Source: Ectocarpus siliculosus (taxonomy: Eukaryota > Sar > Phaeophyceae > Ectocarpales > Ectocarpaceae). Taken from it: a stretch of 64,000 nt of DNA. Below, one piece after another: positions 63,148 through 64,000 of the stretch. A program made the position numbers and the translations under genes. The first letter of the stretch is position 1, and every line of letters starts with the position of its first letter. The notes under the pieces were generated by a model. The model was given only the letters and a program-made list of their open reading frames with translations. It had not been told where the DNA came from and did not search any database. The DNA is taken from NCBI GenBank assembly GCA_000310025.1, contig FN647938.1, forward strand, positions 479,044-543,043, in the 5' to 3' direction.

Positions 63148-63425
63148 CATGCGGAACTGGTTGCCTGAGGAGACGGAAGGTGAACTGAGTCCGGACAGTG
63201 AAGTAGGTGACGACAGGCGACTACGTGTAGTGTTCAGCACTACCTTCCTCGTTTAGCAGCGAAGTTCAATGCAATTCGCAAGCGCTCGTCGGGGTAAATA
63301 TTGTGAGGAACGGCGCGAGCAGGAACAACAAAAATGATTGAAACGGAACCGCCGAATGGTAACAAATTCCGACGAAAACTCGTCGAGCTCCTCGCAGCTT
63401 TTTTGCAACCCCGTGCCAGCACACT
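63148..63425 (+). repeat. Dispersed repeat, copy 2
   Basis: Same orientation as 49987-50270, with shared words GCATGCGGAACTGG, AGTGAAGTAGGTGA, TACCTTCCTCGT, GCGCTCGTCGGGG, GCGAGCAGGAACA and CTCCTCGCAGC. Divergence is clearly visible but the two align end to end. Confidence 0.7.
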
Positions 63426-64000
63426 TCTCACTTCCTCGTTCACACTCTTGACAAGCTCCCGATAATCGAAAGACACATTCCAAGACCTTCAGCATGGCAG
63501 GACGGTACGTTTAGCAAGGTGAGCAAACCAGGGCAGGTCTAGTCCTGCCAGTCGCTCGAAGTTAAGTTGTGTATGCGCGCCGCCGAGCAGCGTGAATGGC
63601 GCATATTCAATTACTTGCGGTTCCGACACCGAAGCTGCCTTGCTTCTACTCGGGGTCAAGCAGGTGTGGTATCTAAAAACCTGATGGGCGATGTATTGCC
63701 CTCAGACCTTCGTAGTGCCTGGGTGCATAGAATGTCCCTCCCGGTTGGTCACACGAAAAAACATGACACCAGTGCAGAGACGTTGCAGTCTACATTACAG
63801 TTCATCTCCATTGTTCTACGACTACAGTAGATTAGTCTGTTGGGGATGGATTCCGGGCGACTCCTGGTGCGCTCTTTCTTACCACGTGGTTCTGGATGGT
63901 TCGCGAGGACACAACGCGAGCAACCGACTACGCTCGCCCCGTATAAGCGTCGGCCACTGTGCCCTCCTGCGTCATTCTTCCTTGCGAATCGTAGTCTAAT
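63426..64000. other. Window end, no gene called
   Basis: Short open frames only, with no recognised features. Confidence 0.35.

Overview
The window reads as nuclear DNA of an intron-rich eukaryote, most likely a brown alga of the Ectocarpus type. This is inference, not a database match. The support is: many short exons (8 to about 600 nt) separated by introns of 60 to over 1000 nt with GT/AG ends, roughly balanced base composition, neighbouring genes that mostly alternate strand and start head to head, long untranslated gaps, and a short interstitial TTAGGG-type repeat. Exon models were built by hand by matching donors, acceptors and codon phase, so boundaries are predictions.

Layout. (1) 942-3409, minus: a secreted or lumenal DsbA/thioredoxin-fold protein (248 aa). 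The 3' part of its last exon is followed by two further tandem copies. (2) 3936-10988, plus: a UBE2Q-like ubiquitin-conjugating enzyme (348 aa, 8 exons), head to head with gene 1. (3) 13863-20455, minus: a coiled-coil protein of about 717 aa (12 exons), function not recognised. (4) 22098 to about 25988, plus: an endonuclease III-like DNA glycosylase/AP lyase with a long basic N-terminal extension and an unusual cysteine pattern; its 3' end is unresolved. (5) 29115-38736, minus: a TerC-family membrane protein (572 aa). Its first intron (about 4.4 kb) is filled by repeated foldback DNA. (6) 38912-45220, plus: a gene of unknown function (about 238 aa, 11 exons), only 175 bp from the TerC start, so the two probably share a promoter. 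(7) 51137-54115, plus: a single-pass membrane coiled-coil protein (415 aa) with two tandemly duplicated 49-codon exons.

The rest is repeat-rich. 45.2-51.1 kb and 54.1-64 kb hold tRNA-derived SINE-like elements, inverted repeats, minisatellites and clusters of a CTTCCATGGAAG palindrome. A 1.6 kb foldback element (55437-57080) has arms of about 800 bp. I saw no CRISPR array, rRNA, convincing functional tRNA gene or operon, and recognised no retroviral or other virus-like element.

The genes do not form one pathway. They are housekeeping functions: redox folding, ubiquitin transfer, base excision repair and membrane transport or biogenesis. The most unusual aspect is the density of long palindromes, four of them inside introns of the host genes, alongside three separate cases of local exon duplication or unusual gene structure.
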